This document shows positions 36,601 to 51,600 of a stretch of 64,000 bases of DNA, piece after piece. The notes beneath the pieces are model-generated. The model ran no database searches and was not told where the DNA came from. It saw nothing but the letters and a program-made list of their open reading frames with translations. The DNA is from Calliopum simillimum (taxonomy: Eukaryota > Arthropoda > Insecta > Diptera > Lauxaniidae), in the NCBI GenBank assembly GCA_951812925.1, contig OX638371.1, forward strand, positions 83,957,697 to 84,021,696, in the 5' to 3' direction. The position numbers were made by a program, and so were the translations under genes. Position 1 is the stretch's first letter. Each line of letters opens with the position of its first letter.

Positions 36601-39600
36601 AAATCACTTCTTCGACTCTCTTGAAGATTTTACTCAAAAGAGTCATAAATCCAATTTGGAGTTTATAAAAATTTCGAAATGATTCTTATAGATTGACAAC
36701 GAAGTTATAAACCGGGTATATAATGAGCCCAACTGCGGCCTAAATTATGATCTGTCATTTCCATGCTAACCAAATGCTTCCAAGTATTCTCTTTCTAAAT
36801 ATTTTATCCATTTAAACCAAGGGTGTCAGCGTAGAACCAAAGTGAGCCAATTTTGGCTCGCCTACAAAAACAAGAATATTTCAATAATTTTTTAAATTTC
36901 TGAGAACTACAACACACACGAAAAATTTTGCGCTGACTGCGCTTGGCTCAGTGATTTGAAAACGCTGACACCCTTGATTTAAACCTATCGTTTTTTAGTT
37001 CCGAGTTATCTTTTATTTTTTTGCCAAGTCAAAAAGCTAAAGTGTTCGATGCTTTAAAAGCCAAAACACTGGATACTGGGAATACAACTTTATGCTTCTG
37101 AGTACACTCTTTCTACATCTTTTATTCATTTCATGCCATCTCTTACCAGTTCTGAGTTATCTAGTACCTATTTTAATGCCAAATCGTAAACTTAAAAATG
37201 TAAAATTGGCGTATACTGCAAAACAATACTCAGCCAACGATATGCTTCTGTTTATGATATTTAACCCTATGCTCTCCCTAGGAGTTACAGGAGAATAAAT
37301 ATACATGATATGATGCTCCTTCCTTTAAACTTTTTTTAGTTATTCGGTTTTCTATTACACAAGTTCGGTTTCAATAAGTAGAGTAGAACGGGGCAATGTC
37401 GCGCACTCAACTTTGACAAGCCGTACATCTCAAGCGAATGCGACGAGTAACCATTCGATCGAAAGATAATTTCGTTGGTTACATCCATGTGTAACAACAT
37501 TTGTGTAGCGAGAAATTGTGTTTGTGTAAGGGAAAAAAAAAAAAAATGTGCACGACATTACCCCCCTCAAAATTTGTGGGGTTATGTCGTGCATTGTTTT
37601 CCGAGTATAGTAAAGGTACCAAAATGTGTGAGAAATGATAAGTAGTGGTTCTATTAGAGGAGATTTATTATTATTATCATTTATTTATTTATTATTATAC
37701 ATGTGTGAAGTACATAATATGTTGTGTAGAGTAGAACGGGGCAATGTCGTGCACTCAACTTTGACATGCTCGTAAAGCCGTACATCTCAAGCGAATGCAA
37801 CGAGTAAGCATACGATCGAAAGATAATTTCATTGGTTACATCCGTGTGTAACAACATTTGTGTAGCGAGAAATTGTGTTTGTGTAAGTGAATGTGCACGA
37901 CATTACCCCAATGGTCGTTTTAAAGGTCAACTTCGATAACTCGGTGAAACCCAAAATTTTTTTATAAATCAAATACTTCTTTTCTTTGGCAGGATATTTC
38001 GTTTCAGAAAACACTTACCTGGTATATTTTCCCGCAAGGAAAATTATTTTTCTGACCCGATGAAAAAACACTTTTATCGTCCCAAAAGCGTACTTTTTGA
38101 AAAAAAGGTTACTCTGTAGAGACGAACTGGTGAAAATTGCTAGTATTATATGTATAAGCTCAGTAGGTCAGCAGGTCCCTACCTTACGAACAGTTGGTAA
38201 ATCATTCAATTCCTTGGGCTAAAACAGCCAGTGCACGACATTACCCCCTGCACGACATTACCCCGTTCTACTCTACTGTAGTAAATACTGGTTTAAGAGA
38301 CCATTTAGCATTAGTTTGCATTTAGCATTTTAATGAATGTGTTTCCAACACAGATTCCTACGGTGGTAATCAATTAAGCGCCTCTTTTTATGTTAGGATC
38401 AAAAGTTCGTCAAGTTGTCCGTCGTAAATTCACTGCAATTATTTGTAGTTGCTCTGTTGCCGTCGTATTACTTTTCCCCTTGTTTTATTCACTACACCTC
38501 AGAAACTATGGGTATTTGTTGAATTCACTCGCAATTGTTATGCATATTGAATATAAAAATATTTTATTGCTATAAAATACGTGTCATTTGAACATTTGTA
38601 ATTATAGCAATAGCACAAATTGCTTTTCTAATTATTGTAGAGTGAAATTTGATCAAAACACTTAAAAAAAAGTCCGAAATTATTTAGTTATGGTTATCTA
38701 CAGTGTGTTTTTTAACGCAAAATATTACCTTGTCACTTTTCTGTAGCAAATTAATCAAATATTTTAATTGCGCTTATCATAATTAACTTTAGATAAGGTA
38801 AACGTATTTATAAATTTAATGAAGAAATCGTCATTTTAAGAAAGCTATAGTACAATATCTTCTCTTCTGAACTGAATTAAAATATTTTTACAATAACAAT
38901 TAACTGAACAATCCTTTATTTTAGGTTCGCCTTGAATCGATAGGTGCTGAGGACATTGTCGATGGTAATCCCAGATTGATTCTTGGTCTCATTTGGACTA
39001 TTATTTTGCGTTTTCAAATTCAAGAAATTGAAATTGATGTTGTGAGTAAAAAAATTAAAAGAAATACCTAACCTATGTAGTCATATATAATTTACAAAAT
39101 CTTTTTACCAGGATGAAGAAAATGAGTCTTCAGAAAAACGCTCAGCCAAAGATGCTCTTCTTTTGTGGTGTCAACGCAAAACACATGGTTATCCCGGTGT
39201 CAATATACAAGATTTTACATCGTCATGGCGTTCTGGCTTAGGTTTTAATGCACTCATTCACTCACATCGTCCTGATTTGTTTGAATACAGCACCATTGTT
39301 AATTCAAAGAATTCAAATATTGACAATTTAAATCATGCTTTCGATGTTGCTGCTACAGATTTGGGAATTCCAAGGTATTGTAATATAAAGTCATTCCTAT
39401 AAATGTATATATACATATTAAGCATCGGTTTCATTTTATTCAGTAAAAATTTAACTTCGAGTTAAATAAAAATGTTCTCTGAACTGAACATTGTGAAATC
39501 GGCTCTTAGTGTTGTTCAAGCTGAATTGGATCGCCCTTGTCGGCTTGTTTTTATATAAAAGAATAATAAATCAAATCATTTATTATATATTTTTTATAGT

Positions 39601-42600
39601 TTGCTCGATGCTGAAGATATTGATGCTGCGCGTCCGGATGAAAAATCTATACTCACATATGTTGCATCATATTATCACACATTTGCACGCATGAAAAATG
39701 AACAAAAAAGTGGAAAACGTATTGCCAATGTAAGTTTTTACAACATGATTGAAAAAATAAATTTTTACAAATTTTGAAATTTGTCGCTGTATGGTACTAT
39801 TAATTTTATTGACTGATGAAAAGCGTAAATTGTCTTTTACAATAAATCATTTAATTTCGCTGTCATTGACCTGACCATAGACAATATTCAACATGACTCA
39901 AATTGTTAGTTTAGTTTATGCTCCAGTTAATTTAAGCTTTAGTTTTTTGCTAGCGGACTTTATTGTAAGTTTTAAATTATTTGAAGTGTCATATATACAA
40001 ACAACTTAATTGGATGAGCACGTTTTTGCAAAGGAAAGTTTTTACAAAAGTAACAATTAATTGATATCGATTTTGAATATTTGTCAAATTTAGTTAAATT
40101 CTAGTGTAAAGATCCTGACGTCGAAGAGTCCCAATTTCATTTTGGAGTTTATAAAAATTTTTTAAATGGTTCACATAGGTTAACAACGAAGTTATATATG
40201 GGGTATACAATGGGCCTAATCGCGGCTTAAGTTATGATGGCAACTGCCATCTTCCGCGCTTACCTAATCTAACCTAACCTAGTTAAATTCTAATCAGACA
40301 ACAAAATATGTATCCACAAATTGCAAGTAACCTCTTAATCGGTTTCAAAAATATGGGTGCTATATTGAAGATAATTTAATAGAATATAATATTTATATGT
40401 AGGTGTAGAAAAGTTTTCAATTAGTTGAGCATTTTTCTAAAGTTTTGACCGGTTTTTTTCTTTCGTTAGAAATGGATTAACGAAAAGTATATTGGAACTA
40501 AATTGAAAATCAGATGATAAAATATAATTACATTTCTGCTGATGGCACTAGAAAGCTGTAATCTCCTCCATTAACCTCTAACCTTTGCAAACTGACCCTT
40601 TCTTTATGAGATATCATTTATTGAAGTAAAAAATGTTTAATTATTTTCTGTATATATTCTCAATAATTAGATTATGGGACAGCTCATGGATGGTGACAGA
40701 AAAAAAATGAACTACGAGCGGCTGACAACTAACTTACTTAGTTGGATTCGACAAAAAACTATAGAGCTGCAGAAACGTGAGTTTCCAAATTCTTTAGATG
40801 GCATTCAAAGAGAATTGCTAGCATTCAAAGAGTATCGCACAATAGAAAAACCACCAAAGTAAGTTTTACGCCATTTTCAAAATCCAACAAAAAATTGCCA
40901 ATTTTTAACTTCCTACTTATGTATGTAGATATAAAGAACGTAGTGAAATCGAAGCTTTGTATTTTACCATTAACACATTGCTCAAGGCGCTTAATCAACC
41001 ACAGTATACACCCCAGGATGGTCAACTTGTTAATGATATTGAAAAGGCATGGCAACAACTGGAATACGCTGAGCATCATCGGGAAGTAGCGTTACGTGAA
41101 GAGCTTTTGCGTCAGGAAAAACTTGAGCAGTTAAATTATAAATTTGAGAAAAAGTCAGTGCTGCGTGAAGGTTATCTGAAAGAAATGATTCAGGTACTTT
41201 CCGATCCACGTTATCTGCGTCAAGTTGATGCCACACTGAAAAAACACGAAGCAATTTCGGCTGATATCTTAGCACGTGTTGAACGATTCAACGATCTAAC
41301 TGCTATGGCAAATGAGCTGGAACACGAGAACTACCATGGCAAAGAGCGCGTAAAGAAGCGTGAGGCAGAAGTCATGGAAAAATGGCGAAAGTTGTTGGAA
41401 CTGTTAGAAAATCAGCGTCTAAATTTGTCACAAATGAGCAACCTCATGAATTTGTTGCGTGAAATCGCGAGCACAACCGAAGCTGTAAAAGAGTTACAAA
41501 TACAATTTGCCTCTGAAGATGTCGGACCGCATTTGCTAGGCGTTGAAGAGCTATTGCAGGCACACTCGTTACAAGAATTACAAGTCAATACACTTGGTGA
41601 AACTTTAAAGCGTTTCAATAGATTAGGGCAAGCTTATAAAACATCCGAGCAAAAGGATGCAGTATTGCTACTGCAACGACTGGGTGAACTGGAAGAAGCA
41701 TATGCAGTGTAAGTATTGCGTAATAGCTGATTTTGTAAACAATAGTATCATGCTTTTTCTTGCACATATTTTAGGTTGCTTAAACTTTGTGCCAAACGTC
41801 GTGCCTGCCTCGAAGAAGCGCGTAATTTCCATCATTTTATGGAAGACTACGACAACGAAGAAAGTTGGCTTGTTGATAAGCAACGTATTTGTAAAACTGG
41901 AATAACGGCGAAAGATTTGCGTGCAGTATTGTCACTTCAACAAAAACACAAAGCGTTAGAAGATGAAATCAAAACGCGTAAACCAAAATCCATTCAAATG
42001 TCTGAAGCCGGCAAAAAGTTAATTGGGGAAAAACATCCGCGATCAAGCGAAGTAAAGAGTCGTATTGATTCATTAGCAGAACATTGGAAAGCTTTAGAAG
42101 ATTTAATCGAGCTGCGTCGTCGTCAGTTGGATGATGCCGCTGAGGCCTATCAATTCTATACAGATGCAAATGAAGCAGAATCGTGGTTAAATGAAAAAAT
42201 GGCACTTGTCAATTCCAACGACTACGGAAATGATGAGCCATCGGCACAGGCGCTTTTACAACGTCATCGAGACTTACAGGGTGAACTGAATGCTTATTCA
42301 GGCGATATATTGAATTTAAATCAACAAGCGGAGAAATTAATCAAAGCAGGCATTTGCACTCTAGAGGTATGTAAATAGTTGTCGAAAATATTCGAAGTAA
42401 CGGATTGATTCGAATATTTTGAATATCACGTTTAATTCGAATGTTTTAAATAATTCGAATAGTTTGGATCGTGGTTTGAATAATTCGAATATGAATAATA
42501 TGAATAATTTGAATGGTTTGAATGGTTGGAATAAATTAAAGGGTCTGAATAATTTAAATGCTTCTAGTAATTTCAATAATTTTAATATCTAGTTTGAATG

Positions 42601-45600
42601 GTTTGATATAAGTTTGTATTTTTTCTTCTATTTGTAAGCTCACTGCCAACGAACCTGAACAGCTACCAGAAATCGAACAAGAGGAATGGGTAAACGAAAC
42701 TCGTCTTGTACCAAAAGAAGTTTGGGAAGATGAACTTGTCGAAAAGCTCGAACATAAAAAAGTCACCGAAACTAAACTCCTTCCACATGTTCGTGCAATG
42801 TTTCCTTTCGAAGGACAAGGCATGAAAATGGATAAGGGGGAAGTCATGCTATTAAAATCGAAAACAAATGATGATTGGTGGTGTGTGCGCAAGGAAAATG
42901 GTATGGAAGGTTTTGTGCCAGCAAATTATGTGAGAGAAATTGAAGCACGACCAGTTACTTGTGTTGTACCCAAGGCTGAAAAAGTGAAAACATTGCAAAA
43001 GGTAAAGAAGACAATCCTAGTCCGTCAAGTGGTACCAGTGAAACGCATTAAACCAGCGACAGCAGCAGTAACCCCCAAACCACTCGTTAAGCGCCGAGCC
43101 TCATCCAATAGTATTAATGAAAATGCTGATAGTGTGGAGAAGCGTCAAAAGCGTATCAACAGTACCTATGATGAATTGCAAGAAATTGCACAAAAACGTC
43201 ATGCTTTGCTGGAGGATTCCATTCATTTGTTTGGTTTTTATCGTGAATGTGATGACTTTGAAAAATGGATGAAAGAAAAGGAGCGTATAATTAAATCCGA
43301 GGATGGCGAAGGCGTTGAAAATGCGAAACGCAAATTTGAAAAGGTCCTTACTGATATTTCAGCCGCATCGAAGCGTGTTGAAGAAATTGATGTTGCCGTG
43401 GAGACCTTCCGTCGACAAGGTCATTCACAATTAGATAAGATAATTGCACGCCAAAAGCAAATTCACCAAATCTGGCAGCGTCTTAATAATGCAAAGGCAC
43501 AACGTGAAAAGAGCTTAGAAGGTGCTTCCAGTGTGGAATTGTTCAATCGTACTTGTGATGAAGCAAAAGTATGGATGAACGAGAAAATGATACAGTTAGA
43601 CACTGCAGTGATAAGCCCAGACTTAAAGACAGTGCAGGCGCTGCAAAGACGTCATCAAAATTTGGAGCGCGAATTGGCACCAGTGGAAGAAAAAGTCGAT
43701 CGCGTAAATTATCTAGGAAACTCGTAAGTACTTGCAGCATTTTTACAATAACTTAATAAAAAAAAATGGTAAATTTTAATTGCAGTGTAAAGAATGCATA
43801 TCCAAGTGAACGTGACAATGTTACTGAACGTCAAAAGGAAGTGCAAGATATGTGGAAGCGGGTGCATGGTAAAGGGATAGAGCTTAACTCACGAATTGAA
43901 AATGCTGTAGGCCAGCAGATATTTAATAACAGGTGCAATGACCATTGGCATTTAAATTCTTCTTTCAAATATATCGTTATTTCTAATTCACAGTGCCAAA
44001 ACACTACTTGCTTGGATTGATTCTGTCAAGGATCAATTGAATGCTGACGATACAGCACGTGATGTTGAAACAGCAAATAATCTTTTTAAAAAACACAACG
44101 AATTAGGCGATGATATCAAAGCGCATGACAATGAATTTATTGAGGTTATTAATCTTGGCAAACAGCTCACTGATGGCAAGCCTAATATGCAAGAATCCGT
44201 TAAGATAATTGAAAGACTTAAAGCAGAACAAGACGCCATACATCGTGGTTGGGTAGAGAAACAGAAATGGCTTCAGCAATGCGTTGAATTGCAAATATTC
44301 AATCGGGAGGCTGATAAAATTGATGCTACAACAAAGGGACATGAGGCATTCTTAGAAAATAAGAGCTTAGGAGTATGTTTTTGATTTTATTTTATTTGAC
44401 AAAGAAAAACCCTAAATTTACTTGTTGTTTTTTGGTTTGAACAGAATTCTTTAGATGAAGTTGAGGCCATTTTAAAACGTCATATGGACTTTGAAAAGAG
44501 TTTAATGGCACAGGATAAGATCCTTAAAGGTTTCTCCGATCATGCAGACAAGTTGTTAGCTAATGATCATTACGATGCAAAATAGTACGTGTTTTTTGTT
44601 TTGTGTTTGTAAAAATTTAATAGTAATTTTATTTTGACTTTCCTTCAGCATTGATGAAAGACGCAATCAAGTGTTGGCTAAACGAAATGCTGCCAAGGAT
44701 CGCGCATTCGAACGCAAACGATCTTTACAAGCTTCAAAAGATTTCCATAAGTTTTCAGCTGAGGCCGATGATTTGTCCGTTTGGCTTAAGGATAAAACTA
44801 AAATTGCTGGTGATGAAAGTTATCGGGACCTTTCAAATCTACCAAGAAAACTTCAGAAGCACAAGGCTTTCGAGCGTGAGTTACGTGCCAATGAGGGTCA
44901 ATTAAGAAATATAAATAAAGATGGTGAAGCGCTGATTGATTCTAAAAATCGTGTGCCAGAAGTTGAAGGAAAAGTTTCTGATTTAAATAAGAAATGGAAG
45001 GATCTTCTTACGATATCTGAAGATAAGGGTAAGTTTAAAGTGTTGTTCAAAAAAGTTATGTTTAATATTAAATGTATACCTCTCTTAACAAAGGACGCAA
45101 ACTGGAGCAAGCTGTTCTACAACGTGAACATAATCGTGCTATCGAGGATGCAAAGAAAAAAGTTGATGAACTAGATACTGCGCTTAAAAGCAAAGATGTT
45201 GGCAATGATTTACGTAGTTGCAAAGATCTGATAAATAAACATCAAATATTGGAATCTGAAATCACATTATGGGAACAGAAAATTGAGGAACTCGTCAATT
45301 CAGGCGAAGAAATGGCACATGAAGGTCACTTTAATGCAGCTAATATTAAAGACGAGACCAAAGATATTCAAAACCGTTTTAAGCTTTTACGTGATCCGGT
45401 TAAAAAGCGACGTGAAGAACTTGAAGAAAGTTTGAATTATCATAAATTTGTTTTTGAAATAGATGCAGAATTCCAATGGATTAATGATCATTTGCCAGCA
45501 GCAAAATCGAAAGAACTTGGTCAGAATCTACATCAAGCCCAGACGCTTTTCAAAAAGCATAAGAAATTGGAAGCAGAAATCAAAGGACACCAACCCATGA

Positions 45601-48600
45601 TTAACAAGGCATTACAATCTGGACAAGCACTAATTTTGCAAAATCACCCTGAGGAGAATAATGTAAAAACTCTATGCTCTAAATTGCAGGAAGCGTGGTT
45701 AGATCTCGAAACACATTCTAATGATCGTACCAAAAAGTTAGAAATGTCCTCTAAGGCTCAGCAATATTTGTCTGATGGTGGCGAGATTGAGTCCTGGCTG
45801 GGTGAACGCAATAACGCACTACGTTCAACAGAATATGGACGTGATCGAGACTCGGCAGCTAAATTGTTGACCAAACACAAAACAATTGAATTAGAATTGG
45901 ACACATACTCCGGCATTGTAACTGAAATGGGTCACAATTGTGCCGCAATGGTAGCAGCTGGTCATCCAGATAGCAAAATTTTAGCTGCCAAACAGCAATT
46001 GATTGAAAAGATGCTGAAATCTTTGCATAAGTTAGCGTCTCAACGTCAATTGCGTCTAATGGAAAGCCTGTATATGCATGAATATTTCATGGAATCAGAT
46101 GAAGTTGAACAGTGGATAAGGGAACAAGAGCAAGCAGCATCATCGGAAGATTATGGACAGGACTTTGAGCATTTACAACTTTTACAAAATAAATTCGATG
46201 ACCTGAAACACCGTGTAGAAGTTGGCGCAGATCGCGTAGATCAATGTGAAGTTTTAGCTAAGAAGCTTATTGAAACTGAAAGTCCATATGCTCCAGACGT
46301 AGAAAAGAGACAAGAACAACTAAGGTAATCAAAAATGATTTATTTTATTTAGTTTTTAATTAAAACTGAGCAATTATTTTAGAACATAATTATTAACAAA
46401 ATAATGAACGATATCTTTCTGTTTCAGATCGTCTTGGGAGAATTTACTGAAACTGCTTAATCAACGTGAACAAAAGTTGCATGCAGCTGGCGAGATACAT
46501 AGATTCCATCGTGATGTAGCTGAAGCGTTATTCCGCATACAAGATAAAAATGCAGCGCTTTCTTCCGAGCTGGGTAAAGATCTTAACTCTGCGTTGGCAC
46601 TCTTGCGCAAGCATGAAGGCTTTGAAAATGATTTGGTCGCTTTAGAAGCCCAATTGCAAGTTTTAGTTGAAGATTCTGTGCGCCTTCAGGCAAAATATCC
46701 ATCAAATGCTGCTGCGATCGCACAACAGCAAGATAAGGTAGTCGCAGCTTGGAATGATCTAAAGGAAAGGTCCGGTGCACGTGGAGATCGCTTAGCAGCA
46801 AGCTCGGACTTGCAATCTTTTCTTACCGATGTACGCGATATCATGTCTTGGTCCTCGAATTTACGTGCCGCATTGCAAGCTGAAGAGCATGTTAGTGATG
46901 CTGCTGGTGCTACTGCGCTTAAAATTCAACACGATGCTATATATGGAGAAATTGAGGCACGTGAAGATAAATTCCGATACCTTAATGAACTCAGCGATTC
47001 CATGGTGCAAACAGGACACTATGCTGCTGCTGAAGTTGAGGAAAAATGCACCGCAATGTTGGATGAAAGACAAAAGCTGCACACCGCATGGAACAAGAAG
47101 AAAATTATGTTGGAACAGAAAATCGATCTATTTTGCTTCTTGCGCGATGCAAAACAAATTGATAACTTATCCAGTTCACAGCAGGCTGCGCTAACCAGTT
47201 CTGACTTTGGTCAGACTGTTGAAGATGTGCTGAACCAAATTAAGAAACATGATGAGTTTGAGCGTTTGATACAAACACAAGAGGAGAAAGTAGGTCTCTT
47301 GCAAGAGCATGGACGTAAATTGATCGAACAACGCCACTATGATAGTGCCAACATCCAAACCATTTTGCAAGGAGTTCTCGCACGTCGCCAAAAGGTCAAG
47401 GATCTGTGTGCAGTTCGACGCTACAAGCTAGAAGACGCATTGCTTTATGCCCAATTTGTACGTGATTGCGCTGAAGCTGAATCATGGATTAATGAAAAGA
47501 AGAAGAAGTTAGAAGCAGATGCCGCTAGCTATGCAGAAGTGTCGAATTTGGATGAGAAAATCAAAAAGTTGCAAAAACATCAAGCATTCCAAGCTGAGGT
47601 AGCAGCAAATCAAGGACGCATTAAAGAGATTCAAGAAACTGGACTTATTTTATTAAGCAAACAACACGAATCTTCCCCTGAAATAAAGCAAGCAATCGAG
47701 CGAGTGGTCTTTGCATGGAAGAGTTTAATTGAGGAACTTGAAAATCGTGGTCGCGGCCTAGAAGAAGCACAAGATATTTTGGAATTCAACAATCAACTGG
47801 ATAAAATCGAAGCGTGGATAAGAGACAAGGAAATGATGGTACAGGCAAGTGACACTGGACGTGATTTAGAGCATTGCAGTGCACTAATGCGGAAACTGGA
47901 CGATGTTGATTCAGACATGCGCGTAGATGACCAACGCGTTAAGCATATTAACAATTTGGCTGACAAACTGATACATCAAGGAGAAGTGCCCGCTGAGACA
48001 AAGAACATTGATAAGCGTCGCAGAGATTTCAATAGTAAATGGAAACATTTGCAAGGTGCACTTAATGCATACAGGGCTTTATTAGGTGGTGCCCATGAAA
48101 TTCACGAATTCAATCGTGATGTGGATGACACATCTGATCGTATTGCTGAAAAAGCATTGGCTATGAGCTCTGAAGATACAGGAAGAGACTTGGCAGCTGT
48201 TGAAACTCTAATACGTCGCGAAGATGCACTTGAACGCGATATGTCAGCCGTTAAGCAAAAGATTACTGAACATGAAAATGTAGCGCTATCCTTACAGAGA
48301 AAATATCCCGAACGCGTTAAAGATATTAACGCAAAAATCGAAGAATTGCGCAAATCTTGGAGCAGCTTACAAGATTTGTCTGTTAAAAGACGGGTAGTAC
48401 TCAATGAAGCCTATTTGGTGCATAAATTTGTTTCAGATGTCAAAGAATTGGAATCATGGGTTAATGATATGACTAAGAAAATGAATGCTGCGCAAGCGCC
48501 AATGACAATTAACGATTGTGAAACTCAATTGGAATTACATCAAGAACGTAAAGTCGAAATTGATGGGCGCGATCGAGCATTTAAGGATCTTAAGTCACAT

Positions 48601-51600
48601 GGCGAGACACTAAGGAATAAAGAACAATCTGAGAATGTCAAACGATATCTTAAAACACTTGAAGACCTACATCACACATTGCATGAAGCATGGACAGAAC
48701 GTGCGCGTAATCTTACTGAAGCACATCAGCTGCATTTGTTCAAGGCACAAGTCGAACAGGTAGAACTCTGGCTGGCCAACAAGGAGGCATTCCTAAATAA
48801 TGACGATTTGGGCGATTCCTACACAGCCGTTGAACGTCTGATCAAAAAACATGATGCCTTTGAAAAGTTACTTGACTCTGACAATGTAGACGATTTGAGA
48901 AACTTTGCCAATTCTATCTTAGAAGGCGAACCAGAGGATGCTGACGTAATTCGCAATAAACTGGCTTATGTGTTGAAACGGAAGGAAAAATTGATTTCTT
49001 CATCAAAGGAGCGCAAACAAAGGCTACTTCAATCACTTCAGTTGCAAGAGTTTTTGCGCAGCTTATATGAAATCGATCGCTGGCTGGTACAAAAAATGCA
49101 AGTCGCTCTTGATGAAAACTATCGTGAGCCAAATAATCTGCAAAGTAAAATTCAGAAACATACCGCCTATGATAGCGAATTGCTAACAAATGCATCACGT
49201 GTTAAAGACGTGATTTCTGAAGGTGAACGCCTTATTAAGAATGAACATTTTGCCAAAGATGAAATTGCTCAGCAACTAGAAATGTTGGAAGCAGATTGGC
49301 TTAAACTTAAAGCTGCGTCAAAAGAGAAAAAAGATAAACTCAATCAAGCCTATGAGGCACTAAACTTTAATAGAAATTTGGATGAATTCAACAACTGGAT
49401 GGATGAAGTTGAGTCGCATTTATCAAGTGAAGATTATGGCAAAGACTTAGCAACTGTCAATAATTTAATCAAAAAGCATGAACGTTTAGAATCAGACGTA
49501 ACCCATCACAACGATTTGGCTGATTTGATAAAGCAGAACGATGAAAAGTTCTTCAAGGCCAATCATTTCCTTAAGGATGAAATACATGAACGTGCAATGT
49601 CTACTATCAAGCGTTACCATACATTGCATGAACCAATTGCTATACGTCGTGAGAATTTAGAGGACTCACTGAGCTTGCAACAATTCCTGCGTGATGCCGA
49701 CGATGAACTTCAATGGCTTACTGAGAAGGAAGAAGTGGCTGGCTCACAAGATTTAGGTTCAAGCTTGATTTCTGTGCAGGTATTACAGAAAAAACACCAA
49801 GGGTTAGAGGCTGAAATACTTTCGCAAGAACCTTTGATTCAAGCGATTTTACAGCGTGGACAACAGATGATACGCGACAATCATTTTGCTAGTGAACAAG
49901 TTAAGTATAACTGCGACTTGCTGCAAAAGAAGCTAGTTAATCTACGAGATCTTGCTAGTATACGTAGATTGCGTCTGTTAGATGCTGTGGAGAGTCAAAT
50001 GTTCTATGTTGAAGCTAACGAAGCTGAAGCTTGGATACGTGAAAAACGTCCAATACTAACCTCAAGTGATTACGGTCGCGACGAAACTTCAGTGCAGTCG
50101 CATCAAAAGAAACTCGAAGTTCTTGAACGTGAGCTGGTATCATTTAAGAGTTCCATCGAAAAGGTCAATAAGTTGGCAAGTGGTTTAGTGGAGCGAAATC
50201 ATTTTGATAGTGCAAACATCAGCACCAAAAACACATCTGTGACCAAACAATACGACGAACTTGTCAGACTAGCGAAAGATCGTGAAGTACGTTTGGCTGA
50301 GTGCAAAAAACTTTTTGAATACTTGCGTGAAACGGAAGACTTACACGAATGGATAGGTGACCAAATGACAGTCACAGCTTCTGAAGACTATGGTGAGGAT
50401 GTGGAGCATGTTGAACAGTTAATACTAGCTTTTGAATCTTTTGTTTCTAACTTGACTGCAAATGAAGCTCGTGTTAATGCTTGTCTTCAAAAAGGTGAGG
50501 ATCTGATCAAAGAAAATAATCCTTATCGAACTTCTATTAAAACGAAACGTGATGAAACAAAACAGCTATGGGAGGAGTTAAAGGATTTGGTAAATGCCCG
50601 ACAAGATGCATTGTTAGGTGCGAAACAAGTTCACGTTTATGATCGCGTTGCAGACGAGACTATATCTCTAATTAACGAAAAAGAAGCATCACTTATCTCT
50701 GAAGATTACGGGCAAGATTTGGAAAGCATACAAGCACTTAGTCGCAAACATTTGGTATTCGAAGCTGAACTTGTTGCTATTAAGGAGCAGGTTGAGTCTG
50801 TATTGGCTGAGGCTGTAAAGCTTGGCGAGATATATCCGGACGCGAAGGAACATATTGAAGTAAAACGCGATGAAACGGTTGAAGCTTGGAATGATCTTAA
50901 AGAGAAGACTGTTATGCGCAAAGGTAAACTTCTGCAAGCGGAACAGCTACAATCATACTTTGATGAATACCGTGATCTTATCGCTTGGATAAACGAAATG
51001 CTGGCCAAGATAACTGCACCAGAGTTGGCATCTACAGTTGCAGGCGCCGAACTATTATTGGCAAGTATTAAGGAGCACCATGCTGAGATACATGCGCGCG
51101 ATGAGACGTTTACAAACTTCACAGCAACAGGACAAAAACTTATTAAAGAAAAACATTTCTTAGCTCATGAAATTGAAGACAAAATTTTAGTGCTGCAACA
51201 GAGGCACGACCTTCTGAAAAATACGCTGCAACAACGCAAAGAAATATACGAACTTAATTTGGATACGCAAATGTTCCTTAAGGATGCTGATATTCTAGAA
51301 AACTGGATAACAAGTCGAGAACCATTGCTTAAAGATTCTAAGCTGGGTGACTCAATTCCACAAGTCGAAGATTTATTACGCAGACACCAAGACTTTGAGA
51401 AAACAGTGGCCGCTCAAGAAGAGAAATTCCAGGCTATAAAGCGTATAACTTTATTGGAGCAGCTTTTCCGTAAACAAGTGGAAAGCGAAAAACTGGAAAA
51501 GGTTAAAGAGAAGGAGCGATTAGAGAAAGAACGTCTAGAAATGTTAAAACAAAAGGAACTGCAACGTCTTAACGAAGAAAGGCGTCGCGCGGAAAAACAA

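Larger units (their letters stand above)
30976..38924 (+). other. kst: kst intron 2 (7.9 kb), host to several transposons
   Basis: It splits CH1 between LHTK and VRLES. It carries a MITE (31.65 kb), a hAT-type element (32.42 kb), a large foldback with a nested hAT-type element (33.19-35.05 kb), a LINE end (36.45 kb), hAT-type copy C3 (36.82 kb) and a TIR element (37.38-38.28 kb). Between them lies AT-rich DNA without further recognisable content. Confidence 0.9.

Noticed and set aside
42393..42576. Minus-strand frame of Leu-Phe-Glu-Leu-Phe repeats
   Set aside because: It is the antisense translation of the intron 8 minisatellite.
46583..51122. Minus-strand and alternative-frame ORFs within the large karst exon
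   Set aside because: Shadows of the spectrin-repeat coding frame.
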